From NCBI GenBank assembly GCA_042408665.1, contig JBHOQW010000049.1:1-59725 (forward strand): a stretch of 59,725 nt of DNA, given 5' to 3'. This DNA is from CAUJGQ01 sp042408665. GTDB taxonomy: Bacteria; Chloroflexota; Dehalococcoidia; CAUJGQ01. Below are positions 39,077-49,753 of the stretch, piece after piece. How positions within the stretch are numbered: position 1 is the first letter of the stretch; each line of letters opens with the position of its first letter. The position numbers were made by a program, and so were the translations under genes. The notes beneath the pieces were generated by a model. It ran no database searches. It had not been told where the DNA came from and saw only the letters and a program-made list of their open reading frames with translations.

Positions 39077-39909
39077 TGTACGAGCGCCGCCGCAACCTGG
39101 TCATCCGCCCGGACGGCCGCCTGGTGAATGTGGCGCGGCCGCGGGGGCAGCTGTTCGTCTGCCACAATAACTGCTGCTGCGGACGCGTTGAGGACGGCTT
39201 CGCTCCTGTGCCCGCGGATCTCTATCTCGAGGAGTGGGAGCGGCGGCGGCTGCGCAACATCGTGCACGTGACCGTCGGTGGCTGACTGGGTCCGTGCGCG
39301 CTGGCCAACGTGGTCCTGCTCCTGTTCGATGGCCAGGCATTGTGGTTCCACTCCGTGAACCATCCCTGGATGGTCTACGCCCTGTACGACTACATCGAGG
39401 CCATGTTGGACGCCGACCGCGTACTGCCGCCGCCGCGCGTGCTGGTGCCGTACTGGTTCACCGCCTCGGCCTGGCAGCCGCGCCCGGACGGCCAGCCGGT
39501 GGATGACCACCGGCCGCGCCGCCGGCGCACGGGCGGCGAGAGCTGCCGGCCCGGCCGCTGGTCCGCGGAGGAAACGGCGGTGGTGGAGCGGGTGGTGGCG
39601 CAGATGGACGGCAAGGCGGCGCTGCCGCGCAAGAACGGCGAGCTGGTGTTCGCGGCGCCCTGGCAGGGGCGGGCGTTCGGCATGGCGGTGGCCCTGCATG
39701 AGCGCGGCCTGTACGAGTGGGAGGAGTTCCGCCAGGAACTCATCCGCGCCATCGCGGAGGCGGAACGGGGCGAGGGGCCGTTCGACTACTACGCCTGCTG
39801 GCTGCTGGCCTTCGAGCGGTTGCTCGCCCGCCGCGGCATCCTAGACCCGGCGGATGTGGAGGAGCGGACGTTCGAGTTCGAGTTCGGCGAGCGCGATGAG
39901 GTGTTCTGA
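39076..39909 (+). CDS. [2Fe-2S] ferredoxin-like selenoprotein fused to nitrile hydratase activator (in-frame TGA at codon 70)
   Basis: ATG 39076 overlaps the nthA stop. Residues 1-69 end in FVCHNNCCCGRVEDG, PVPADLYLEEWERR and NIVHVTVGG; codon 70 is TGA (39283-39285); the same frame continues LGPCALANVVLLLFDG, ALWFHSVNHPWMVYALYDYI to about residue 120. Family relatives read GGCLGPC here, so the TGA replaces a cluster-ligand Cys (U70-x3-C74; first ligands among C29-C35). After a charged linker, residues about 150-277 match the NHase accessory protein (activator): KNGELVFAAPWQGRAFGMAV and ACWLLAFERLLARRGI. Sec is favoured by the recoded selD and peroxiredoxin. Likely role: cobalt insertion and cysteine oxidation of the alpha subunit. 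If TGA were a stop, both halves would be crippled. Confidence 0.85.
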
Positions 39910-39936
39910 AACGCGGACGCGGCGGGAGGTGGCGCC

Positions 39937-40020
39937 GTGGATGCCGGCCTGCTGATCGGGCTCCTGATCGTGATCGTCCTCACCGCGGCCACACTGGCGC
40001 TGGCCGGCCGGCATCGCTAG
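39937..40020 (+). CDS. 27-residue single-pass membrane peptide at the end of the nitrile hydratase operon
   Basis: GTG 39937 lies 7 bases after GGGAGG (39924-39929) and reads VDAGLLIGLLIVIVLTAATL then ALAGRHR to TAG at 40018-40020. One hydrophobic helix (residues about 5-22) with a basic tail predicts a small inner-membrane peptide. It is 27 bases after the activator gene and before the operon terminator. Coding is inferred from the ribosome site and composition; the function is unknown. Confidence 0.55.
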   Translation: MDAGLLIGLLIVIVLTAATLALAGRHR

Positions 40021-40044
40021 CCCAGCGTGCGGGCGGCACGCGAA

Positions 40045-40072
40045 GGGGGCCGGACGGGTGCGTCCGGCCCCC
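40045..40072. terminator. hairpin between nitrile hydratase operon and clpB
   Basis: GGGGGCCGGAC (40045-40055) pairs perfectly with GTCCGGCCCCC (40062-40072) around a 6-base loop, between convergent transcripts. Confidence 0.8.
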
Positions 40073-40090
40073 GACACGGTCGTGGCCCGG

Positions 40091-42691
<2,601 letters not shown>

Positions 42692-42775
42692 CGTCCGTCG
42701 TCTCCATCAACCGCCCGTGCCTCGGCACGCCGGGGCACGGGCCGGCGGTGTTTACCTCCAGCGAGGGGGGGGATT

Positions 42776-42800
42776 GACTTGAGTATATTATACTCAAGTC
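42776..42800 (-). promoter_or_regulatory. HAIR operator (HspR site) overlapping the clpB -10
   Basis: A perfect inverted repeat with 12-base arms and one central base. It contains CTTGAGT-N7-ACTCAAG (42778-42798), an exact match to the HspR-associated inverted repeat known from Streptomyces and mycobacteria. The minus-strand -10 TATAAT lies in its centre, with TTGCCG about 16 bases upstream, so HspR binding would block RNA polymerase. Confidence 0.9.
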
Positions 42801-42947
42801 TTCGCCCTCGGCAACCGGTTGGGCGGACATGCGGTCGGATTTAGGGATCGTTGGCAGGCCCAGGCAGGCTCTTACCCCGCTCTGCCCGGTGCGCACGCCG
42901 CTCCCGGCCTTCGGCGCGGGACGGGTCGGCACGGGACAGGGTTGCGC

Positions 42948-42983
42948 GCGGGTTGGGGCGGACAATGGCCCGCCCCAACCCGC
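42948..42983. terminator. hairpin downstream of ileS
   Basis: GCGGGTTGGGGCGG (42948-42961) pairs with 42970-42983 in a perfect 14-bp stem. A second small stem, GCACCCC/GGGGTGC (42982-42988, 42998-43004), lies between it and the ileS stop at 43057. The spacer 42801-42947 holds nothing else I can support. Confidence 0.7.
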
Positions 42984-43056
42984 ACCCCCTGCTGCAAGGG
43001 GTGCTCGCATCGTCCCGCCGAATGCGGCTCAGGCTCTCGCCGGGTCCGTTCCGACG

Positions 43057-46000
43057 CTACGCCCGCTGCACGGCCAGCGTCACCGGCCGGCCCTCGATCT
43101 CCATCTGCTCCGCATAGGCGCCGTCGCGGGGCGGGCCGAGGATGAGCTCGCGCGACAGGGTCTCGCCGGCGATGTAATCGGCGTAGCGCTGCATAACGCG
43201 CTGCACGTCTTCGTCGCCCTGGTAGTAGGTGATGATGCGATCGGCGATCTCGAACCCGGCCTCCTTGCGCAGCGTCTGCACGCGGTGCACCAGCTCGCGC
43301 GCCAGTCCCTCGTCCACTAGCTCCGGGGTAAGGCCGGTGTGCAGGGCCACCGTATAGCCACCCTCGGAGGCCACCGCATACCCCTCGCGCTCCTTCGTGG
43401 TGACCAGCAACTCCTCTGGCTGGAGGATGAAGCCGGCCACCTCCACCGGCCGACCGGCGCGTACGGCGGCGGCCACCGCGCGCGCGTCCAGCTTCTGCAG
43501 CGCCTCCTGCACCGCGGGGCGCGCCGCGCCCAATCGTTTGGCCACCACCGGCAGGTTCAGCTTTACCTCGTAGTCCACCAGGCCGCTCTCGTCGGTGGCC
43601 AGGCGCAGCGACTTGACGTTGAGCTCCTCCAGAAGCTGGTCCTTGAGTCGCAGCACGGCCTCGTGCTCCGCCGGCGAGCGGGTCTGCACTACCACCTCGG
43701 CCAGCGGCTGCCGCACCTTGATGCGCGCCTTGGCACGTGCCGCTCGCCCCAGGCTGGCCAGACGCATGATGAGCTGCACGTCGGCCGAGAGCCGCTCGTC
43801 GATCAGGGACGGGTCGGCCAGCGGCCAGGCGGCCAGGTGCACGCTCTCCGGCGCCGTTGCGTCCCACGAGCGCACCAGGTTCTGCCACAGCGCCTCAGCG
43901 GTGAACGGCGCCAAGGGCGCCATGAGCTGGGCGAGCGTGACCAGGCACGTGTGCAGCGTGCGGTAGGCGCGCAGCTTGTCCGCGTCCGTCGCCGCCTTCC
44001 AGAACCGCCGCCGGGAGCGGCGCACGTACCAGTTGGACAGCTCCTCCACGAAGGCGTCGATGGCGCGGGCGGCGTCGGTGAGGTTGTAGCCCTCCATGGC
44101 CTGGGTGACGCGCTGGATGAGCAGGTTGAGCTCGGAGATGACCCAGCGGTCCAGCTCGGACGGCTGGCCCTCACCGCCGCGGCGCGCCGGATCCCAGTCG
44201 TCGATGTTGGCGTAGGTGACCAGGAACACGTAGGTGTTCCACAGCGTGAGGAAGAAGCCGCGCAGGGTCTCGCGCACCTGGTCGGGGTCGAAGCGGCGGG
44301 GCTGACCGAACGGCGAGGCGGCGTACAGGTACCAGCGCAACGGGTCGGCGCCGTACTGATCCAACATGTCCCACGGATCGACCACGTTGCCGCGCGATTT
44401 GGACATCTTCTCGCCGTGCTTGTCCAGGATGTGGCCCAGCACCACGCAGTTCCTGAAGGCGATGCCCTCCGGCACGGCCTCCACCGAGTGGAGCAGGGTG
44501 GCCTCGGCATGCAGGGTGTAAAACCAGCCGCGCGTCTGGTCGATGGCCTCGCAGATGAAGTCGGCCGGGAAGCGCTGGGAGAAGGTCTCCTGATTCTCGA
44601 ACGGGTAGTGCCACTGGGCGTAGGGCATGGCGCCGGAGTCGAACCAGGCATCCGCCACCTCGGGCACGCGCCGTTGCTCGCCGCCGCACTTCGGGCAGCG
44701 CAGGGTGATGGCGTCCACGTATGGGCGGTGCAGATCGTCCAGGCGGCGCGCCGCCTCCGGGTCTACGGCCCGCTCCACCAGTTCGGCCACCGAGCCCACG
44801 CAGGTGGCCTCACCGCAGGCGCCGCACACCCAGAAAGGTAGCGGCGTGCCCCAGTAGCGCTCGCGCGAGACGGCCCAGTCCACGTTGTTCTCCAGCCAGT
44901 CGCCGAACCGGCCGCGCTTGATGTGCTCGGGGTACCAGTTGATGCGCTCGTTGTTGGCCAGCAGCCGGTCCTTGAAGGCCGTGGTGCGGATGTACCAGGA
45001 CGGCTTGGCGATGTAGAGCAGGGGGGTGTCGCAGCGCCAGCAGAACGGGTAGGTGTGGCGGATGGTCTCCGCGCGCCAGAGCAGGCCGCGCTCGCGCAGG
45101 TCGCGGATGATGAGCGTGTCGGCGTCCTTCACCCATTGGCCGCTGAACGGCCCTTGGCCGGTGATACGGCCGCGCAGGTCTACGGACAGGATGAAGCGCA
45201 GCCCCTCGCGCTTGCCGGTCTCGAAGTCCTCACCGCCGAAGGCGGGCGCGATGTGCACGATGCCGGTGCCGTCCTCCATGGAGACGAAATCGGTGGCTAC
45301 CACCCGTCGGGGTGGCGCCTCGTCCAGGGAGGGAAGGCGGGTGAGGCGGCCGTCGCGAAACGCCATCACCTCCACGCCCCACGCCGCCGGCTCGTACAGC
45401 GGCTCGTAGCGCAGGCCGACGAGGTCGCGGCCGCGCAGGGTGGCCAGCACGCGCTTGTCGCCCGGCACGGCGGCGTCGAGCAGGGCGGCGGCCAGCACGA
45501 ACCGCTCGCGGTGCCCCTCGTGGGCGACCTCGACGACGGCGTACTCCGCGTCCGCGTCCACGGCCAGGGCGGTGTTGCCCGGCAAGGTCCACGGCGTGGT
45601 CGTCCAGGCCAGAAAATAGACCGGCACATCGCCGCGCAGCGGTTCGGGGAGGGGTTGGTCGCGGTGCAGGGGGAACTTGACGTACACCGAGGGGTCCGGC
45701 GTGTCCTCCTGATAGCCGAGCGCCACCTCATGCGAGGACAGCGAGGTGCCGCAACGGGGACAATGCGGTGTGGAGCGGTAGTCCTGGTAGATCAGGCCGT
45801 GGTCCCACAGCGTTTTGAAGATCCACCAGCAGGTCTCGATGTAGTCGTTGGCGAACGTGACGTAGGCGTTCTCCATATCGATCCAGAAGCCGATGCGCTC
45901 CGTCATCCGCTCCCAGTCCTGCACGTAGCGGAAGACGGACTCCTTGCAGCGGCGGTTGAACGCCTCGACGCCGTAGGCCTCGATATCCGGCTTGCTGCGC

Positions 46001-46305
46001 AGGCCCAGCTCCTTCTCCACCTCCAGCTCCACGGGCAGGCCGTGGGTGTCCCAGCCGCCCTTGCGCGGCACGCGGTAGCCCTTCATCGTCCAGTAGCGGG
46101 GGAAGGCGTCTTTGAAGACCCGCGCCAGGACGTGGTGGATGCCGGGACGGCCGTTAGCCGTGGGCGGCCCCTCGTAGAAGACGTAGAGCCTGTCCGCCGG
46201 CCGCTCCTCCACGCTGCGGCGGAAGATGTCATGCTGCTTCCAGAAGGCCAGCACTCGCGCTTCCAGCTCGGGAAAGCTCACGCGGCTTGAGACCGGCTCG
46301 AACAT
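43057..46305 (-). CDS. ileS: isoleucyl-tRNA synthetase
   Basis: 1082 residues from ATG 46305 (GGAGG seven bases upstream). The class I signatures are PPTANGRPGIHHV and KMSKSRGN; WTTTPWTLPGNTALAV is in the editing domain. DTHGLPVELEVEKELG, YRSTPHCPRCGTSLSSHEVA and QTRGWFYTLHAEA are typical of the long, eukaryote-like IleS type (type 2) that is often mupirocin-resistant. The type assignment is from overall length and motif forms. A T-box leader with an ATC specifier precedes it. Confidence 0.95.
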   Translation of the reverse strand: MFEPVSSRVSFPELEARVLAFWKQHDIFRRSVEERPADRLYVFYEGPPTANGRPGIHHVLARVFKDAFPRYWTMKGYRVPRKGGWDTHGLPVELEVEKELGLRSKPDIEAYGVEAFNRRCKESVFRYVQDWERMTERIGFWIDMENAYVTFANDYIETCWWIFKTLWDHGLIYQDYRSTPHCPRCGTSLSSHEVALGYQEDTPDPSVYVKFPLHRDQPLPEPLRGDVPVYFLAWTTTPWTLPGNTALAVDADAEYAVVEVAHEGHRERFVLAAALLDAAVPGDKRVLATLRGRDLVGLRYEPLYEPAAWGVEVMAFRDGRLTRLPSLDEAPPRRVVATDFVSMEDGTGIVHIAPAFGGEDFETGKREGLRFILSVDLRGRITGQGPFSGQWVKDADTLIIRDLRERGLLWRAETIRHTYPFCWRCDTPLLYIAKPSWYIRTTAFKDRLLANNERINWYPEHIKRGRFGDWLENNVDWAVSRERYWGTPLPFWVCGACGEATCVGSVAELVERAVDPEAARRLDDLHRPYVDAITLRCPKCGGEQRRVPEVADAWFDSGAMPYAQWHYPFENQETFSQRFPADFICEAIDQTRGWFYTLHAEATLLHSVEAVPEGIAFRNCVVLGHILDKHGEKMSKSRGNVVDPWDMLDQYGADPLRWYLYAASPFGQPRRFDPDQVRETLRGFFLTLWNTYVFLVTYANIDDWDPARRGGEGQPSELDRWVISELNLLIQRVTQAMEGYNLTDAARAIDAFVEELSNWYVRRSRRRFWKAATDADKLRAYRTLHTCLVTLAQLMAPLAPFTAEALWQNLVRSWDATAPESVHLAAWPLADPSLIDERLSADVQLIMRLASLGRAARAKARIKVRQPLAEVVVQTRSPAEHEAVLRLKDQLLEELNVKSLRLATDESGLVDYEVKLNLPVVAKRLGAARPAVQEALQKLDARAVAAAVRAGRPVEVAGFILQPEELLVTTKEREGYAVASEGGYTVALHTGLTPELVDEGLARELVHRVQTLRKEAGFEIADRIITYYQGDEDVQRVMQRYADYIAGETLSRELILGPPRDGAYAEQMEIEGRPVTLAVQRA

Positions 46306-46344
46306 CCTGCACCTCCGCCCCGGCCAGGCCGGGGCCCAGCGTCA

Positions 46345-46660
46345 CGGAAAACGCCCGTCCCCGCTCAGGGACGGGCGCTCGGACCCGCGGTACCACCCTG
46401 CTTCCCCGGCCACGCCGGGGCGCTCGCTCAGGGGACGTGTGCATCCCCCTGCCCCTGATAACGGTGGGCACTCCGGCCGAGCCTACTGGCCCCCGGACGC
46501 GCCGGGGCGTTCGGTCGGCGGCTCGGGAGGGATGTTCAGGCGGGGCCGCGGCGTCCGCTTCCACCGGACCGGACTCGCTGGGCCGGGCCGCTCCGCCCTA
46601 CTCGTCTCCGTCAACGCCGTTGGCAACCGACGCGCCCGTAGCAGGACGGGCGCGCGCTCT
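46345..46660 (-). promoter_or_regulatory. T-box riboswitch (tRNA-Ile-responsive) upstream of ileS
   Basis: The minus strand has the T-box core GGGTGGTACCGCGG (about 46398-46385), stem I elements GACGAGTAG (about 46607-46599) and AGCGAGTCCGG with GTGGAAGC next, and a candidate ATC isoleucine specifier at 46533-46531 in GAACATCCC. It ends in an intrinsic terminator: CGCCCGTCCC (46377-46368), GGGACGGGCG (46361-46352) and a TTTT run to 46347. Uncharged tRNA-Ile should favour the antiterminator and allow ileS expression. The spacer from here to 46909 contains a GATACT -10-like box (46737-46732) and nothing else recognised. Confidence 0.92.
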
Positions 46661-46909
46661 GTGGATCGAGTGTAGGAAGAGGCGGGAAACGTCGTCAAGG
46701 CACCCCGACAGGGCAGGGCCAAACTCGCAGAAGTATCACATCGAGTTACCCGAATTTGTTCCCTTCGTGACCTATACTACACGTTTGAGATGAACTGAGG
46801 GCCAGGGCAGCGGACGCAGGAGGCGTTGTGGATAGATGAGAGCCCGGCGGTGCCGAGGACCCCCGGTCATGCGGGGGCAGGGGCGGGACGGAAGGACAAG
46901 GAGCGACGC

Positions 46910-47276
46910 ATGTACTTCTGAAGCATAATCCCACGGAAGGCCTCATCGCCCCCACCCGCCCCGTGGATGCCTGGGAGGCGATCCAGTTCCAACGCGGCCC
47001 GGCGAGCCTGGGCACGCTGCGCACTGTGGAGGTCGCTATCGACCTGCGTCCGGGCAACGCGCAGGCGTTCGAGCGGCGCTGTCGGACCCTGCTCGACCTC
47101 GTGCAGCAGCATGGCCGGGGGTGGTGGTTACCACGCTCCTGCGCTTCCTGGGCGGTGACGGCCGTTACCTGGTGGGCTACGGTTTCATCACGGCCGAGGA
47201 CGCGCAGGCGACCGTTGAACACCCAGAGATCGCGCGCTTCGGGGCCGAGAACCCCCTGAGCGCCTTCACCGCGTAA
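46910..47276 (+). pseudogene. broken gene for a small protein of unknown function
   Basis: ATG 46910 has a good AAGGAG site but meets TGA after three codons. The next frame is open from about 46900 and reads HNPTEGLIAPTRPVDAWEAI, LGTLRTVEVAIDLRPGNA and CRTLLDLVQQH; near 47110-47118 it must shift again to VVVTTLLRFLGGDGRYLVGY, FITAEDAQATVEH and FGAENPLSAFTA, stopping at TAA 47276. Two frameshifts therefore break a protein of about 120 residues. The fold may be a ferredoxin-like ABM domain (weak guess). An 18-codon frame (47280-47336) follows. The spacer to 47413 shows nothing more. Confidence 0.5.
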
Positions 47277-47413
47277 CCGGTGAGCATCGACGTGGCCGAT
47301 GTGGTCAAGACCGCGGTGCTGGCGCCGGTGTGCTGAACCGCCGCTCACTGAGTGCGGTCGCACGGGCGGGGGTAGCGCTCCCGCCCGCGTGCTCGCGGCG
47401 GCGAGCGTGTCCC

Positions 47414-47878
47414 TCATCCGTCGCGGTCGTGCGCCGGTGGTTCTGGGACGAAGCGGCGTACGGTTGCATCGTCTGGCTGACCGACGATCCAAGCCGCGGC
47501 CCAGGGCAGGCGGCGCGGCAGGGCCGCGGCTGGGATATGGATGGGCTGCACGTCGGCCAGCTCGATGAACAGGGCGTGGCGGGCATCGCGCTTGGCCTGC
47601 CAGTAAGGGTCATCCGGCCCGGTGGCGGCCACCCGATCCGACCACTTCTGCGCCAGCCGCACCACGCCGCCGGGCGGGATGTCGTTCACCTCTACCACGC
47701 CTGCCACGGTGGCGCGGGCCCGCACGTCACCGCCCGCCTGTTTCAGGTAGAGCACGTCGCCGGGGCGGCAACGGGAGGCGGCCGGGTGGCGGCGGCGGGA
47801 AAGGCGCGATTCGACCGTCTTGGCCCCGGTCAGGATGAGGTCCAGGTAGGGCTGGTGCAGGATCACCAGGTGGTTCAT
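47414..47878 (-). CDS. ASCH-domain protein
   Basis: 154 residues from ATG 47878. It opens HLVILHQPYLDLILTGAKTV followed by ESRLSRRRHP, and has GDVLYLKQAGGDVRARATV, the beta-barrel pattern of ASCH domains: a GxKxxExR-like motif (GAKTVESR) and a hydrophobic core strand. ASCH proteins bind RNA or act as amidohydrolases on modified nucleosides. Function here is not determined. It lies 22 bases downstream of the flavin reductase gene on the same strand. Confidence 0.75.
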   Translation of the reverse strand: MNHLVILHQPYLDLILTGAKTVESRLSRRRHPAASRCRPGDVLYLKQAGGDVRARATVAGVVEVNDIPPGGVVRLAQKWSDRVAATGPDDPYWQAKRDARHALFIELADVQPIHIPAAALPRRLPWAAAWIVGQPDDATVRRFVPEPPAHDRDG

Positions 47879-47900
47879 CGCCTGGTCCCTGGGCAAGCGT

Positions 47901-48395
47901 TCAGCCACCGTAATCCCAGCCGGTCTCCTTGAGCGTGAGGGGCTCGGCGTCGGGCTTGTGAATACCGCCGTCCACCACCCGGCCGACGAACAGCGTATGG
48001 TCGCCGACGGGGAACGCGTCGTACAGCTCACACTCGATCCAGGCGATGGCGTCGCGCAGGATGGGCGCGCCGGTGGTGGCGGTGTAGTACTCTACACCGC
48101 CCAGCTTGCTGCCGACGCGCTCCTGCGGGCGGGTGAACTTCTCCATCAGCTCGAAGCCGTTGCCGCGCTCGCCGCCCTCCAGGATGTTCACGGAGAAGAC
48201 GCGGCCGCTGCTGATCAGGGCATGGGTATGGGCGTCGTTTTCCACCGCCACGGCCACCAGCTTGGGGTCGAACGAGACCTGGGTGAACCAGTTGGCGGTC
48301 ATGCCGTTGACCTCGGTCTCGGTCCTGGCGCCGATCACGTAGAGGCCGTAGGTGATCATGGTGCGGAGCACCTCCGCCGCCTCTTCCATGCCCAT
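47901..48395 (-). CDS. flavin reductase family protein (FMN-binding split barrel)
   Basis: 164 residues from ATG 48395, eight bases after AGGAGG; an in-frame TTG at 48404 is less likely. LRTMITYGLYVIGARTETEV, NGMTANWFTQVSFDPKLVAV and FSVNILEGGERG match the split-barrel flavin reductases that supply FMNH2 to two-component monooxygenases. CELYDAFPVGDHTLFVGRVV completes the barrel. It might serve the nearby LLM oxidoreductase or an aromatic monooxygenase elsewhere (inference). Confidence 0.88.
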   Translation of the reverse strand: MGMEEAAEVLRTMITYGLYVIGARTETEVNGMTANWFTQVSFDPKLVAVAVENDAHTHALISSGRVFSVNILEGGERGNGFELMEKFTRPQERVGSKLGGVEYYTATTGAPILRDAIAWIECELYDAFPVGDHTLFVGRVVDGGIHKPDAEPLTLKETGWDYGG

Positions 48396-48531
48396 GGCGG
48401 TCAACCTCCTATGTGCGGTGTCGTTTCGACCCTGGACTCGGACCGAGTATCGGCCCTCGTGCGGCGGGATGACAAGCGTGGACCCGACGTGGGGGGAACC
48501 GACACCGGCGAAGGGCGCTCGCCGAAGAGAA

Positions 48532-48561
48532 ACCCTCTCCCCGACAGGGCGGGGAGAGGGT
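48532..48561. repeat. hairpin-forming inverted repeat
   Basis: ACCCTCTCCCC (48532-48542) pairs with GGGGAGAGGGT (48551-48561). This resembles dispersed CCCTCTCC/GGAGAGGG intergenic palindromes of many high-GC genomes. The 330-base spacer 48396-48725 otherwise holds only this and the terminator at 48688. Confidence 0.6.
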
Positions 48562-48687
48562 GGCGAGCACCGTGCGCCGGGTGAAGGCGGCGCGGGCCAT
48601 CGTCTCCGCCCCCGGCCTGCTCAGGACAACGGTGCCGAGATTCAGCGGGCCGGGGGCTCATCCTGTGCGGTGCTTGCCCGAGCGCGG

Positions 48688-48725
48688 CCGTGGCCGGGCT
48701 ACCCGCGTCCCCGGCCCGGCCACGG
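48688..48725 (-). terminator. hairpin directly after the extradiol dioxygenase gene
   Basis: CCGTGGCCGGG (48688-48698) pairs perfectly with CCCGGCCACGG (48715-48725), adjoining the stop codon at 48726. Confidence 0.75.
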
Positions 48726-49709
48726 TCACGTCCAGGCGGCAAAGGCCATCGCGCAACCGGTGCCCGCCTCCGAGCGGTAGCACGGCACGTAGTCAAAGAG
48801 CTGCATATCCAGCTCACCCGCCGCCCCGGCCACCACCAGCCAGTTGCGCAGCTCCGACGTGCCGGAGTTGATGCGCTCACGCGGCAGCGCCGCCAACGCC
48901 TGCTCGTCGTGCGCCTGCATCGCCTTGAGCGCCATCTGGTCCAGCTCTTCGTCGATCACGAAGTGGCTGAGCCCGCCGGAGGCGATGATCGCCACGCGCG
49001 CGTCGCGCTCCCACGACTCCACCGCCCGGCGCAGCGCTTTGCCCAGCTCCACGCACCGGCGCGGCGTGGGCTGGTTGGGCGGGTAGTACGTGTTGAGCAT
49101 CACCGGCACCGTGGGGATCACGGTGCCGTTCATGATCCGCTGGTAGACGAAGCCGAAGGCGTGGCCCATGCCCTTGCCCTCCGGCAGCCGGCGGGAGTGG
49201 GCGGGTTCAGATCCCTCATCGATCAGGTGCTCGACCAAATGCTTGCCCAGGTCGGTCGCCACGGGGTAGGTGCGCTCCTCCATGCCGTAGGCCCACAGCG
49301 CCGCGTGCGCTGAGGGCGGAAACGCCTCCCGGTACACATGCGGCAGGCTGCGGATCTTCTCACCCCAGTAGATGAGGAGCGCCGGCATCAGGTCGTCGTG
49401 GAACAGCTCCTCCTGGTCGTCGCCCACCATGATGAGCACGTCCGGCCCCACCCGGGCCAGCGTTTCCGCCACTCGGGCGATGCCGGTCTGACAGGCGCGA
49501 TGCCGGCGCTCCCACGTCTCCGGCGCCAGCTCCTTGCGGAGGCTTGGGTCCGCCTGGGCGAGAAGCTCCTCGTAGGTCACGTGGCGGCCGCGGCGGTCAT
49601 ACAGGTGCGGGTTGCGCTTGTCGTTCTCCCCGTGGATGCGCCACATCTCCACGGGCAAGCTAAGCTGCGGGCTGTGCGAGGTGCCCAGCCCGAGGACGAG
49701 CTTCGCCAT
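48726..49709 (-). CDS. LigB-type (class III) extradiol ring-cleavage dioxygenase
   Basis: 327 residues. The protein opens LVLGLGTSHSPQLSLP (first iron His), has MVGDDQEELFHDDLMPALLIY and a second-half site RVAIIASGGLSHFVIDEELD (catalytic and ligand His). This pattern fits the LigB/gallate-dioxygenase superfamily, in which protocatechuate 4,5- and gallate dioxygenases open aromatic rings next to two hydroxyls using Fe(II). The single long chain is closer to the beta (LigB) subunit form; no separate LigA gene is seen. The OMA-hydratase-like and RraA-like genes nearby support a gallate or protocatechuate substrate (inference). Confidence 0.85.
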   Translation of the reverse strand: MAKLVLGLGTSHSPQLSLPVEMWRIHGENDKRNPHLYDRRGRHVTYEELLAQADPSLRKELAPETWERRHRACQTGIARVAETLARVGPDVLIMVGDDQEELFHDDLMPALLIYWGEKIRSLPHVYREAFPPSAHAALWAYGMEERTYPVATDLGKHLVEHLIDEGSEPAHSRRLPEGKGMGHAFGFVYQRIMNGTVIPTVPVMLNTYYPPNQPTPRRCVELGKALRRAVESWERDARVAIIASGGLSHFVIDEELDQMALKAMQAHDEQALAALPRERINSGTSELRNWLVVAGAAGELDMQLFDYVPCYRSEAGTGCAMAFAAWT

Positions 49710-49753
49710 GGCAGTACCTCCATCCGGGCGGGTGCGAGGCGGCGAGGCGCCGC

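Noticed and set aside
9556..39909. TGA read as tryptophan or another amino acid genome-wide
   Set aside because: Many genes here stop at TGA with proper downstream spacing, and the three in-frame TGAs fall only at cysteine columns.
39310..39909. A separate gene starting at GTG 39310 after the TGA
   Set aside because: It has no ribosome site and would begin in the middle of a ferredoxin strand, dropping the U/C-x3-C ligand pair.
44923..46290. A 455-codon open frame opposite ileS
   Set aside because: Antisense shadow; low-complexity composition and no recognised domain.
46910..46921. ATG-TAC-TTC-TGA as a fourth selenocysteine codon
   Set aside because: The frame after this TGA is not protein-like, and homology-like sequence resumes in other frames; frameshifts explain it better.
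48532..48561. CRISPR-like or mobile-element signal at the CCCTCTCC palindrome
   Set aside because: A single palindrome with no repeat series and no transposase or terminal repeats in the window.
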